Position numbers and translations under genes: made by a program. A stretch of DNA of 64,000 nt, taken from the NCBI GenBank assembly GCA_947311845.1, contig CAMZMU010000055.1, positions 16,492,877 to 16,556,876 on the forward strand, given 5' to 3'. How positions within the stretch are numbered: the stretch's first letter is position 1; every line of letters starts with the position of its first letter. The notes beneath the pieces were generated by a model. It was not told the DNA's origin, searched no databases, and saw only the letters and a list, made by a program, of their open reading frames with translations. Positions 11,415-22,805 of this stretch are shown piece by piece. The DNA comes from Poa pratensis. Lineage: Eukaryota > Streptophyta > Magnoliopsida > Poales > Poaceae.

Positions 11415-14400
11415 GCCATAGCGTAGGTTAATGTTCTTGTGTGCACTTGTTTGCTTTATCTCTAAGTAGTTTTTATTTTCAGTATTAAGTTGTTCTTTAT
11501 CTTACTATGGATAGGGAATGCGAATTACAAAAAAAATTAGGTGTAGTTGTTATCTAAAAACGTTTTCAAAAAGAAAAGTGATTGGAAAGATGAGTAATGG
11601 TTAAATGGGGGTCGACCTTGAACACTTGTGTTCATGCCTATGAAACCAAAACAAATCTTTCCATGGAAGCTTTTCATTAAAAACATGTAAATATTGTGTA
11701 TATACCTCTGTACATAAAAATAAAATGCTAATTATAGTCTTTAGTTAATTGAAAGTTGATAGTTTTACTTTGCTGTCCAGAAACAGATTTTCTGTGCTCC
11801 ACCGTATTAAATGTTTAAAATCACCAGAACGTGATCTTGATCTGAAATTTCTTGAGTGCAAAGTGATGCTTATTAGCTTTCTTTCATTAGACTAACTTTT
11901 TCTGATTTAAGGTACGTAGATAGGTCGAAAAATTCGATCTTTACTGACTGTTCTGTTTAGACAGATTTTGTGCTTCTCTGTAAATAAAATCGTGATAAAT
12001 CTCAGAATAGTATTTTGACTTGAAAATTTTTGTGCATAAACCTGAGATTATTATCTTTCTTTCATTAGACTAAAGTTTTTCGATTTGAGCTACTTAACTA
12101 TCTCGTTGAATGCCATCTTTACGGACTGTTCAGTTTTGACAGATTTCTTTGTTTATTCAATATTGTACTTGGTGTTGTTAGTTTCATTAGTTTTTCGACG
12201 GACAACGGAAATCATGAACACCTTAGTATATACAGTGGCTAATGTTGAGTAAAAATTATAAAACTTGTCAATGCTTGAACATGAGTGGATTTTATTTAAT
12301 GAGTACTAACCCTACTAATGAGTTTTGTGAAGTTTTATGTGGATGTAGCTTATAAGATCTAATCAATATGGTGATATGAGATGAATAAGAAGACGCAAGA
12401 GCTCAAGCTTGGGGATGTGTAGGTGCATCCCAAGAACATATTCAAGAAGATACAATCATCTAAGCTTGGGGATGCCCGAGTCATCCCCCTATTCATCAAC
12501 TAACATGAGGTTGTCTCGTTCATACTCTATATTACCCGTCCACATGATATGTATTGTCTTAACTTGTATTATAATTGCTTTTATATGTCTTGGTTTTACC
12601 TTCTTTAGTTTTATTAGGCTCCTTATTTGGTTTCGATTGCTTCTTTACTTTCACTTATAAATTCAAAATAACAAAAATATTTTCTTTTGTTTTGCTTCTT
12701 TGTTTGGTTCTTTATTTTAATTTTATTTGGGTTTTACTTTTGATTTTTATTTAGAGTTTTCCTTGCTGTAGCTAGCATGTTTAGGTCTTGCTTAGCCTCT
12801 GGTTTCTTAGTTTATCAAAAATAAAGTACCAAGTTTTATCCATTTAGCTTAGTTGATACATATGTAAAAAGTGATTTTCTGTTTTCGGTATCTACTGCTT
12901 ATTGCGCGATTTTTCATATTTTACTGGAAGCTCTAAAAATCACGAAAAAATTACTGATGTTGTAGCACCTAATCCTCTGCATGTACAAAAATTGGCTAAA
13001 ATTTCGGGCATGTTTAAGTGCACCTAAAAATTGCGTTTTCCAGCTGCTGTTTTTCTGGACAGATTCTGACTTTTGTTGCAAGAGTGGCCTCTTTTCGTTT
13101 TCATTTGATTTTTAATGGTTCTTACCTTTCATTTATAAGTTGGCCATTTAAGCAACCTTTCTGTAACTTAAAAACAAAATTTTATTTGGTTTAATAGTAG
13201 CACTTGGGAAATATTATCTATTGTACTAATGTCTAACCGCAGAAAAGAATGGGAAAGTTTTTTCACAGAGAATGAAGGAACACCAAACTATGGAATATTG
13301 AAGAATTACCAAAGTCATAAGCTTGGGGATGTCCCCGCATCCCTCTTCATCAATAACCCCACGGTTTGCAAACCTTTAAACTTTGTTTTTTGAGCAACAT
13401 AGGAACTTAACTAAACTTGAAGCGGCTGTATTTTATTATCTATTTATCTTAGCATCAAACACCAGTTACATTAATAAGTGGATCGTCACATATTTTATTT
13501 ATCCTCTGTTTTCAATGTTTACTTGGTTAATGGATTACTTGTTGAAACTTAAAAATGATGTGTGAATAATACTGTTTAGTAGTTTATGTTTTCTTATGGT
13601 TAGTCTCAACTAGCTAATAGTGCATATTATGTTATTTTGATATCAACATGCATTGTCCTGTTCATAAGATGGTATGGTATTGTGGTATCCTCCTCTGAAT
13701 AATTCACTTGAATCGACTTGGCACATGCTCACACATGTTATGACTGAAAAATAAAAGTCAATTAAGCCTTGATGATCTATTTTGCCTCAGAGTTTTAGTA
13801 TCGTTTTTATGCCTCCGTTAATTTTATTTTGTCGCAAGCATGATTATGACCGTTATCGCTCTCGTGGTTGTCGCTTCCCAGTCTATTGCTAGCCTTCACT
13901 TGTACTGAGCGGGAATGCTGCTCGTGCATCCAAATCCTTAAAACCAAGTTATCCCAAAGAGTCCACCAAAAAATTCCTATGCATGGTATTTCAAGCCATT
14001 CCAAGTAAATTTGCATGTGCTACCTTTAAAACCTTCAAAATATTTCTCTTTTTGTGTCAATGTTTACTAGCTCATGAGGAATTAGTGTGGTTATTCTTTA
14101 TTCTATTTGTCAAATGGACTTTTACACCTGGACTAGTGGCATATACATCCGCTTATCCAATAACTTGCAAAAAGAGCTGGCAACGGGGTGCCCAGTCCCA
14201 ATTAATTACAACTTTAACCAATTAATTCTCTTCACACTTTTGCCCTGATTCATCAGTAAGCAATGACAAACAGTGAAATACCTGAATGTGTGTAAACCAA
14301 AGAGAAAGAGGGATGATCTGCCTTGCTGGTAGAAATAACGTCCTTCATGGGAGCCGCTCTTAAAAGTCCGTTTGACAGGTAGAATACTGTTCTCACCCGC

Positions 14401-14938
14401 TACCATTCGTTGACAATTAACAAACACCTCTCAAAACATTTTTACCTCTGTTTTTAAAACAAAAAGCTCTAGCACGTGTTAATCCCTGCTTCCCTCTGCG
14501 AAGGGCCAATCTTTTATTTTTATGTTGAGTCACCATCCTTTCTTTGAGCACTTCTTCGAGAGCATAGCTGTCGTTCTTAGTGTAATGTGCTTGTCCCAGA
14601 ATACGATTAATTGAGGTATAACCATGATGCTTTTATCTTTGATATCTCTATATCTAGTCTTCACTTGAACTTCAGAGGTGCCTTGGCATTTATGTTTTGC
14701 TCCACAATTAAGGGCAAGCGAGATACCACTCTATCATGCTTTATTATGGTCATTACAATCTTGTTGATGTTTATAAATTTCATGTTATAAGCTCTTAGTT
14801 CGTTGATACTTTTCATTAGGAAACATGATTGCTAAGTTTTATTATCCATACATCATGCAATTGTTAAAGACCTGATCATAGCATTTACAATCAAAAATTA
14901 TTTTGTTATCATTTACCTACTCGAGGACGAGCAGGAAT
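11415..14938 (+). other. Non-coding interior of the LARD-like element
   Basis: About 3.5 kb of AT-rich sequence with no frame longer than about 85 codons and no recognisable domain. The block (A)AGCTTGGGGATG followed by a short CATCCC-containing complement recurs at about 12403, 12459 and 13319, and again in the purine tract at 14939. The repeated blocks can form small hairpins. They may be packaging or priming signals, but the sequence does not prove it. Confidence 0.7.
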
Positions 14939-14953
14939 TAAGCTTGGGGATGT
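14938..14953 (+). other. Polypurine tract of the LARD-like element
   Basis: TAAGCTTGGGGATGT abuts the 3' LTR start. The GGGGA core is the likely plus-strand primer. Confidence 0.6.
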
Positions 14954-16446
14954 TGATACGTCCAAAACGTATCTATAATTTTTGATTGTTTCATGCCATT
15001 TTTATGCTTTTAGCACTTGTTTTATATTAAGTTTATTATTTATTTGGACTAACCTACTAATAGTTGCAAAAGTGCACAATGTTCTTGTTTTACTCTTTGA
15101 TGTGTAGAAATTATCAAGAATACAAGAGGAAACCTTGTTGGAGTCGAATTGGGACTTTCCTGAAATCTGTCTGAGAACTTTTTACGAAGATTGCCAGTTT
15201 GACCCTCGAAGATGACGTTATATGGAGACCTGGCTGTTACGAAAGTTGTCACAATTTTCCATACGAAGATTTTAAGCCCGAGATCAGCCCAATCGGAGTT
15301 CGGACGCGGCCTGTAGGCCCGTTTTGGTGGAACCCTAAAAGGGGTGACGGAAATCCGAGAAGATATATAAAGGGAGGAAACCTAATTCGTGGAGGACTCC
15401 TCCACCCACGAATTTCAGCCACCAAAAGCCACGTTTTTGCCTCCCCCATGGATCCCATCTCCATGGGGGAGGGCTCCCAAGAAGCCATGAAGGAGGGAGG
15501 CTAAGGGGCGGCGCTCCCCAAGCTTGCCGGCGGCGGGGAAAGGAGTTCCCCGCACCGCCGGCGCCGCCGCCGCCCTGCGCCGCGCTGCCCCTCTCCGCCG
15601 TCTTCACCGCCATCTCCATCACCATCTCCTCCTTGTATTCAGTGGTTCATCCTCCCACAAACCTCTGTACCGTCCTATGTAAACATGGTGTTTGATGCTA
15701 TAATATTTATCCTATGATTTACATCATGTTTCCGTAGTTTATTTGTCTTTTGATTGCTTAATTGAATGCATGAGGTTCATTAGAGTTGTATGTCTATATG
15801 GTGCTGTCCTTTGGTGTCCATTATATTTGTGCGCGCATGGATCAAACACCCTAGGGTTGGTAGTATTTGTAACGAAGCGGGGAAGTTCTGCCGGAGTGAC
15901 AGAAACCTGAGAACGCGAACCGATTAGTTGCACGTATGGGAGTAAGAGGACCTTGAACTTAAGGCTATGGTTGGGGAAACCTTAATGCATTGTTAGTATT
16001 TGCGGATGCTTTCTAACAATCCAATCATATAGTACTTGTAATCCCAAGTAGTGGAGTGCATGTATATTTAGCCTCTCCCACATAGAAAACTGCATCGAAG
16101 ACAATGAACCAAGTACCTTCACTAATTAATCTTGGACAAAGCCACCACAATTACCACCACTTTTCCACACTCATGGTACTGTTAGTATATGGTTACTTAG
16201 TGTATTTATTGCTGCAGCACTAACATTTACTTTCTTGTATTTATTATCTTGCAAAACTACTCTCATACCCGTATTGCTACCGTAGTTTTATTTTCTAGAT
16301 AATGCAAACGTTTAGTGTGCGTAGAGTTGTATCAGTGGTTGATAGAACTTGAGAGAATACTTATCCTACCTTTAGCTCCTCGTTGGGTTCGACACTCTTA
16401 CTTATCGAAAAGGCTACACGCGATCCCCTATACTTGTGGGTTATCA
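14954..16446 (+). repeat. 3' LTR of the LARD-like element (1493 bp)
   Basis: Base-by-base reading against the 5' LTR found no substitution. There are only six short indels: a G run near 15343, one GC unit near 15578, a G run near 15880, a T run near 16205, a C near 16260 and a T run near 16291. The net is five bases, which exactly explains the length difference. Confidence 0.93.
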
Positions 16447-16769
16447 CCCAACTTTTGGAAATCCACTTTGAACCCGTGTGCATATGTACGCGGTGCTTAA
16501 AAAACATATTTTGAAATGTCGAAAATTTGAAATAGAATTTTGCAAACATATCTGCATATTATATGTGTTCACAAAGTCGTTTCGTGAAAATTGTCATTTT
16601 TTCGTGGCCTGTTTAAAAAAGATAAATTTTATTTTAGGACCAAAATCTGTTTTTTTTACACATGCCACAAAGGTTTTTTTGTGAAAGTTGGTAAACACCT
16701 ATAATGTTCTATGCTTGATTTTGTTTTTGTTTTACTATTTTTTAAAAGGTGTGTGCTAGCCGTTAGTGG

Positions 16770-17233
16770 GTTGTAGCAAAGGTTTGCTACAGTCGCCTTC
16801 TGCACCGTCGGATCCACTTAAGTGAAACGATCTCGCGCGTCTGATCTATGTAGCGAAAACGTTTCGCGCGTAGCTGTTTGTATCTGTGTATGCAACATCG
16901 CATGTAGAAAAGAAAATTTAGAAAATGTTGCGCTCGATAAATGTAGCAAAAAAAAGTCAAACACAACATTTGTTTTGTCACATGTAGCACTATGTGCAGC
17001 AAAAAACATCAGATCCGTAAAACTTGCGACGTGTAGCAAAACAAATGTAACACTTTAAACACAACCATGTAGCAAAAGTCAACAAGGTATGTAACAAATC
17101 CCCATTGTTCGCACAAAAAATGTTTAAAAAGTTGTGGTCACACATAAAACATTGTAGCACTTTACCTATACTTACACAACAAAAACGATGGACTCATGTA
17201 GCAAACTCGTACACTACATTTAACATGCACAAA

Positions 17234-17268
<35 letters not shown>

Positions 17269-18010
17269 AAGCTGACCTTCACCTGTCGGCCATGGAGATG
17301 GAGGCATCCATTCGATTTCGTCGGCCACCATTCCGCCACGCCGGAGGCAGGCTGAGCCAGATCGAGTCAATGCCCTACCAATCTGCCCAAAGCCAGATCC
17401 AGCGACCCAGGAGCTATCCATGGTCGTCTTCTCGAGCCGGAGCTCCCTCGACGAGCATCCATGGCGGCACGGCACAGAGGAGGTGGGGAATCTACAGGGG
17501 AGCCGCCTGGGGAGTGGGCAGCTGGTGTCATGGGGCACCCTGGAGAAGACGCATCCGCCGTTGGCTGCAATACCCCGGCCACAGAGCCTCGTCCACGAGA
17601 AGTCGTCAGCGCCTTCCATGGTGGCTGCCGTCGGCGCGCATGGGAGAGCACGGGGGAGGAGTGGCCGCGCAACGCGCGGAGAAGGAGCAGGCGGCGAACT
17701 ACGGTGACGCCACCGTGGGGGAGGGCGGAGGCGGCCGGAGGGGGAGGCGTCGCCGCCGTCGTGCAGCTGCGGAGGAGCTCAACGCCGGAGCAGAGCCCTT
17801 TGCTGCCGCGCGGCGGCCGGATCGGGCGGTCCATCCCGAACGCGACGAAGAGGTGCTGGACTGGGTGTATCTGACGGAAGGAAGAGAGATGATTTAGTTG
17901 CTTTTTTTTAGCGCTAGGAAACGTGCCTACTTTTGTTCCTGTGCTTGGGCTACCAAAGAACGTGACACGTTGATCTGGCAGGCTGTAGCTACAGCCGCCT
18001 GGTGAATAGC
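16770..18010. mobile_element. Possible non-autonomous DNA element with TGTAGC repeats
   Basis: From 16770 to 17220 the motif TGTAGC recurs about ten times, mostly in direct orientation. GCTACAG(T/C)CGCC appears near both edges (about 16788 and 17988). The core (17270-17900) is GC-rich and opens overlapping frames on both strands, none recognisable. Repeated short motifs beside a foreign GC-rich core are typical of subterminal regions of DNA transposons. I could not define inverted ends or a target duplication, so extent and type are uncertain. Confidence 0.35.
17235..17266. repeat. Homopolymer C32
   Basis: An uninterrupted run of 32 C. Such runs can form i-motif or G-quadruplex structures and their length is unreliable in most assemblies. 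Confidence 0.95.
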
Positions 18011-18270
18011 GTTTTCCTTTTTAAAATGCGTTTAAATGCATTTTAAAAAGTGAGCCAAAACACCTCTCGTAGAACGTTTTGTTTTAAGAACAGCACTCTC
18101 TCGTGTCCAATGGAGGAAGGTCTCTCAAATCTCAATGGACCTACTGAGCACACAATAATGCGAGCATCAACCCAGATGAAAAAGACGACTATCAGCCCAC
18201 ACCCGAAACAAAGCCCAATAAAACTCGCATTTACCCCGTCCTGCCGCCGCCGCTGAAGGGAAGCGCGGCC

Positions 18271-19520
18271 ATGGGGCGGTGGTCGTCTCCCAATGACCCG
18301 GCGCTGGAGGCGGCGCTCCGCCGCAACCGACGCTGGATCGTCAACAACCAGATCAAGCGCCTCCTCCTCCGCTTCCCGTCCCGCTCCGCGCCCGTCCGCC
18401 TCCTCCAGTCCGCTTCAAGACGCTCGACCTCCTCGGCCGCGCCGCCAACTGGCTCCGCAAGTACCCGTCCTGCTTCGACCTCTTCACCGCCGACGGCCCG
18501 CCCGGGAGCGGCGGGGAGCTCTGCTTCGGCTTCACCAAGCGGATGGCGGAGCTCGTGGACGCCGAGGAGGCCGCCGTCGCCGCGTCCGAGCCGGCCATGG
18601 CCGACCGCCTCGCGCGGCTGCTCATGCTCGCCCGCGGCCGCCGCCTCCAGGTCTCCAAGCTCGCCGCGCTGCGCGGCCCGCTCGGCCTCCCCGACGACTA
18701 CCTCCTGCACCTCCTCCCGGCCCACACCGACCTCTTCCGCCTCGCCAACCCTTACCCGCACCGCCGCAACGCCGCCGAGCTGGAGCTGCTCCGGTGGGTC
18801 CCCTCCCTCGCCGTCTCCGCCGTCGAGGCCGCGAGCGACTCCCTCCCGCGGTTCACATGCTCGCTCCCGTCCTCCTGGGTCCAATCGCACCACAAGATGG
18901 AGGACTTCAACTCCACGCCCTACATTTCGCCGTACTCGGAGGACTGGGCGGTGCCCGGCACAGATGCTGAGGCCGAGAAGTGCGCGGTGGCCGTGGTTCA
19001 CGAGCTTCTTTCCCTCACCATGTGGAAGAAGATCTCGGTTACTAAGCTAGAGCACTTCAGATGGGAGTTTGGGCTGCCGGAGGACACCGCGAGGCTGCTG
19101 CTCCGGCATCCGTGCCTCTTCTATCTGTCGAACCGCTACAAGATCCACACGGTGGTGCTTCGCGAGGGCTACCAGGCGTCCGAGCTGAGGGTCAAGGATT
19201 CAGTGGTGGCGGCGAAAGATAGGCTCGGGGAGCTCATGCAGGAGGGGCTGCACGAGTTTAACCGGAGGCGACACGCCGCGAATTTGGAGAATAAGAGGAG
19301 GAGAGGGGATGTCGATGTGAAGGAGGAAGAGAGCCGGAGGATGAGGCAGCGCGGTTGGATAGTGCGGAGAAGAGGGAGGAGAGAAGGAGGTTTTACAAGG
19401 TGCTGTTTGGTGATGCCAATCAGTGATCGGTTTGTTTGTGTAAGCCTGGTTCTCTTCATATCCATTGTTGCAATGCTTGTTCAGTCCCACTTCGGATTGA
19501 AGCAAGCAGCTAGTGATTGA
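18271..19520 (+). pseudogene. WTF9: WTF9-like PORR-domain organellar RNA-splicing factor, one frameshift
   Basis: This is a single-exon gene of the plant organelle RNA recognition (PORR) family. The N-terminus (18271-18410) reads 'RRNRRWIVNNQIKRLLLRFP'. After a one-base shift at 18410/18411 the second frame runs to 19520 with 'FKTLDLLGRAANWLRKYP', 'PYISPYSEDW', 'VHELLSLTMWKKISVTKL', 'FYLSNRYKIHTVVLREGY' and 'GELMQEGLHEFNRRR'. These match Arabidopsis WTF9, a mitochondrial protein needed for group II intron splicing of rpl2 and ccmFc. The total of about 416 codons fits the family. The ATG at 18271 sits in a strong context (GCGGCCATGG); the next in-frame stop upstream is at 18145. The shift would be cured by one extra C in CAGTCCGC, so it may be a sequence error rather than a true mutation. 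The C-terminus ends in a hydrophobic stretch (FVCVSLVLFISIVAMLV). Confidence 0.85.
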
Positions 19521-19844
19521 TGCAGTGCTATGAAGGCATGAGACATCTACCTGCAGGTGAAGATAATTCCGGTGGGTGTCGTCGCTGGTCATAGAGAACT
19601 GAATTCCTGACCCGCTAATGGTTCTTCCTTCCAGCGACGTGAGATTGAAGAATGCCACCAGCTGTAGTTTTATTTTTTGGTGGATTGTACCAATCACATA
19701 TGGGTAATCATCACTGAACAATTGATGGGATTCTGCCCTGAGAAAGATTTCTGCAAAGCAAGACAAACATATTAATGTTGTTAATCAATGCTGTCTCTGT
19801 TCTTGCTGGTCATAGAAATTCTAATTCCCGACCTGCTAGTGTTT
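19521..19844. repeat. 3' flank of WTF9-like gene, copy 1 of a duplicated block
   Basis: The block starting GCAGTGCTATGAAGGCATGA and running through AATCACATATGGGTAATCAT recurs at about 20606-20850 and resumes after the Gypsy insertion at 30707-30880. The copies differ by scattered substitutions and small indels. It is probably 3' untranslated and downstream sequence copied in place. Confidence 0.75.
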
Positions 19845-20362
19845 TAAGGCCGGCAATGGGTCGGGTATTGGGCGGGTCGACCTATTCCAGACCCATGCCC
19901 ATATAATAAATGGGCGAGGGTCTCTGCCCATGACCCTGCCCATGGGTCAGATCTCAGACCCATGCCCGTACCCGTCGGGTCACCAGACCCAATGGGCGAC
20001 CCATCGGGTCTGTAGGCAGCACATCAATATATAATATTATAGCATTTCAACAACAAAATAAGCACAAACAACAAATAGTGATGTACTGATGTACTGATTG
20101 CTCACACAAACAGCAAATCAAGTTCCCAGGAAACAACAAATAGCATGGGCTGTGGTCATGTTTTACTATGAGACCCCACATGTCAGCTAATCGGGTTACC
20201 CATCGGGTCGCCCATGGGTACACATGTCTGCCCATACCCTACCCACGACTAATCGGGTCGCCCACGGACAAGACCCATGGGCGAACATAGCAACCCATAC
20301 CCTGCCCAGTAGGGTCGGGTGCCCGTGGGCGGACATGCCCATGGGCGGAATTGCCGGCTTGA
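19845..20362. mobile_element. hAT-like MITE, 518 bp
   Basis: Ends TAAGGCCGGCAA and TTGCCGGCTTGA are inverted repeats (11 of 12). The flanks carry the direct repeat CTAGTGTTT at 19836-19844 and 20363-20371, compatible with the 8-bp duplication of hAT elements. The uninterrupted paralogous site CCTGCTAGTGTTTCTTCTAA exists near 30788, a natural empty site that confirms the insertion. The interior is dense in GGGTCG and CCCATGGG palindromes and has no coding capacity. Confidence 0.85.
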
Positions 20363-20630
20363 CTAGTGTTTCTTCTAAGGACATGGGATGGAAGAGCTGC
20401 GAGAATGCCACCAGCTTTGTGGTTTCTATTTTTTTTAAAGAGTTCCAACAAAAATCTAATTCTTGTGCAGTGCTATGAAGGCATGAGACGTGCCGGCTTG
20501 ACTAGTGTTTCTTCTAAGGACATGGGATGGAAGAGCTGCGAGAATGCCACCAGCTTTGTGGTTTCTATTTTTTTTAAAGAGTTCCAACAAAAATCTAATT
20601 CTTATGCAGTGCTATGAAGGCATGAGACGT
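20353..20630. repeat. 139-bp tandem duplication
   Basis: Units 20353-20491 and 20492-20630 are almost identical. Each begins with the MITE end GCCGGCTTGA, so the duplication happened after the MITE inserted. Confidence 0.9.
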
Positions 20631-20851
20631 CTACCTGCAGGTGAAGATAATTCTGGTGGGTGTCTACGCTGGTCATAGAAAATCTTATTCCTGACCTGCT
20701 AATGTTTCTTCTAGCGACGTGAGATTGAAGAGCTGCGAGAATGCCACCAGCTTTATTTTTATTTTTGGGTGGATTGTAACAATTGTACCAATCACATATG
20801 GATAATCATCACTGAACAATTGATGAGATCTGCTCTGAGAAAGATTTCTGT

Positions 20852-21355
20852 TGTGGAGGTTATGCCGAACGGGTATACCTGCCACGGTGGATAAAACCTG
20901 GCCCACCAAGAAGCCCTATCAGATAAAGCCGGATGGCTTAATGGAGAAGGCCTCATGGGTTTAGGCGCAAGGATAAGCTCTGGGCTGGCTTAGTGAAGTC
21001 CAAGACGAAGGCCTGGCTGCGTTCGCCTTAGGGAGCAAGTTAGGGTTTGTTACCGTGTTAGTCTAGGACTCGTGATCTAGGTCGGTTAAGGCTTTCCTTT
21101 TAGGGGAAGGCTTGGCGCCTTTATAAGCCAGCCTTCCAGCAGCCTTAGGGCACGCATACAATCTCATTGTAACCTGTACACATATTCTCCTTGAGTGAAT
21201 TATAGCAGCACGTAGGATCTCGCCACCGTCGTGAGATCCGAAGCTGGGTAAGATCGTGTGTGCAATCCCGTCACTAGAACCCTCTACGTTCTTCCCCACC
21301 ATCTCTACGGTACGTATGAATCCATATAGTAGTTCCGCGTTACCAATACCTCGAC
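20852..21355 (+). repeat. 5' LTR of the Gypsy element
   Basis: 504 bp, TG...CA, with TTTATAAGCCAGCC (about 21120-21133) as a TATA-like box about 235 bases before the LTR end. It is followed by GTTGG, the first bases of the primer site. Confidence 0.9.
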
Positions 21356-21895
21356 AGTTGGGCCTGTTTGATGAATTTTTGTACTAAAAATTCATAATAT
21401 AAATATGAGTTAATAAAATTCTTGCCAATGATGTATGGGTCCCACGATGTACAAAATATTTATGAAAGAATCTAAATATGATATTGGACTCTTCTTGTAG
21501 AGTTCATTAAGCACAGCGCAATGGTGCAAACAGATTAATATTTTGACTCGTGGTTTAAGAAATATGATTTTTGGAAGTATGGAAGTGTGCACGTACAAAG
21601 CTAGCAAGTTTCTGATCGATCGGCTCATATGAAGCTGTCACATCCCATGCAAATAAAAAGCATCCCTGGAATTTCACGTCTAGAAGAAATGAAAGGAAAG
21701 ATGATGGACCCACAGGTCATGGACTCTCTATGCCCTAGACTCGATTATTTGGGTAACTACGACAGTTTTGGATACGGCTGACTTCATGGCTTACGTCATG
21801 TGCGCCTGTTGAGATATGTACGATTCATTTAAACTCTATGCCTTATCGGATCGACAGGGACGCGTTTCGAACCGACCTACCTGAGGACGTCTGCC

Positions 21896-21903
21896 TATAT
21901 AAA
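21896..21903 (+). promoter_or_regulatory. TATA box candidate in the insert
   Basis: TATATAAA in CTGCCTATATAAAGGCC lies upstream of the minisatellite and of a GT-rich splice-donor-like AAGGGTAAGTTG at about 22087. An AATAAA at about 23478 could end the same transcript. Confidence 0.4.
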
Positions 21904-22239
21904 GGCCAGCAATCGCTGGGAGGCACGTACGTAGGGAGAAAGACCTAGCCAGAGAAATCACACGCGGGCAGGAGGAGACGAGATCGTACTGCCGTCCTGC
22001 TCGTTAGCATACGCATCGCCCAGCGCCCGTCGGCGGCGCTGCTCGGGAGCTGCAACATGACGATAGTTTCACCAATCGTGGCCTTCAAGGGTAAGTTGTA
22101 AGATCCGATCGTGAGGTTGATCTCGTATGAGTAAAAGAGTGTATTTTGTGTATGCATCCGTGGAAAGCAATTGCAGCAAGTGTGAAACAAATCGATCTAG
22201 CATCACGTGGAGTTCATGGCTCTTGATATCTCTTTCTTC

Positions 22240-22805
22240 AACCATGGTCCGACAGCCTCATCAACGTCGGTCATGTATGGATCTTTACTTCGTGGCGCGA
22301 CGGTTTCATCTACGTCGGCCATGCATCAATCTTACCACCATGGCGCGACCGCCCCATCAACGTCGGCCATGTGAGAATCAACAACTGTGGTGTTGATTGC
22401 CTCATCAACGTTGCCCATGTGTCGATCTACAAACATGGTGCTGACCGCCTCATCAACGTCACCCATAAGCAAGTGTACCAACGTGGTGTTGACCGCCTCA
22501 TCAAAGTCGCCCATGCAGAAATCTACGACCATGATCCGACCGTCTCATCTGCGTCGCTGTGTATCAATCTACAACCATGGTGTCGACCGCCTCATCAAAG
22601 TCGCCCATGCTGAAATCTACGACCATGGTGTTGACTGCTTCATCAACGTCGCACATGTGTCAATCTTTACTATCGTGGTGTCGACCGCCTCATCAACGTC
22701 GCCCATGTGGGAATCTACAATCATGGTGGCGACCGGCTCATCAACGTCGCCCCATGCGAAGCATAACCATGGCAACGACCGTCTCATTAACGTCGTCCAT
22801 GCGGA
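22240..22805 (+). repeat. 48-bp minisatellite, about 12 units
   Basis: The core GACCGCCTCATCAACGTCGC recurs at intervals of about 46-51 bp, commonly 48, from about 22250 to 22790. As 48 is 16 codons, the array stays open in one frame for several units and encodes a 16-residue repeat (GVDRLINVAHVSIYKH, with variants). Units with other spacing shift the frame. No start or known domain links it to a defined gene. Confidence 0.8.

Larger units (their letters stand above)
9889..16446 (+). mobile_element. Complete non-autonomous LTR retrotransposon (LARD-like)
   Basis: Two nearly identical LTRs of about 1.5 kb (9889-11386 and 14954-16446) start TGATACGTCC and end GGGTTATCA. They flank a primer site and a purine tract. 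The flanking five bases are TCCAA (9884-9888) and CCCAA (16447-16451), a 4/5 target duplication. The 3.5-kb interior is AT-rich and has no gag or pol, so the element must rely on proteins from a relative. The primer type and the repeated AAGCTTGGGGATG blocks suggest an Athila-like or other Gypsy relative; that is inference. Confidence 0.93.

Noticed and set aside
17194..17897. Overlapping frames of 95-201 codons on both strands
   Set aside because: All six frames stay open because of base composition; none resembles a known protein.
18231..19050. Long minus-strand and alternative-frame ORFs over the WTF9-like gene (up to 259 codons)
   Set aside because: They are GC-rich shadows of the PORR coding strand with Arg/Pro/Ser-rich products and no domain.
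22240..22805. CRISPR-like array
   Set aside because: The spacing is regular, but spacers are themselves repeats and the context is plant DNA; it is a minisatellite.
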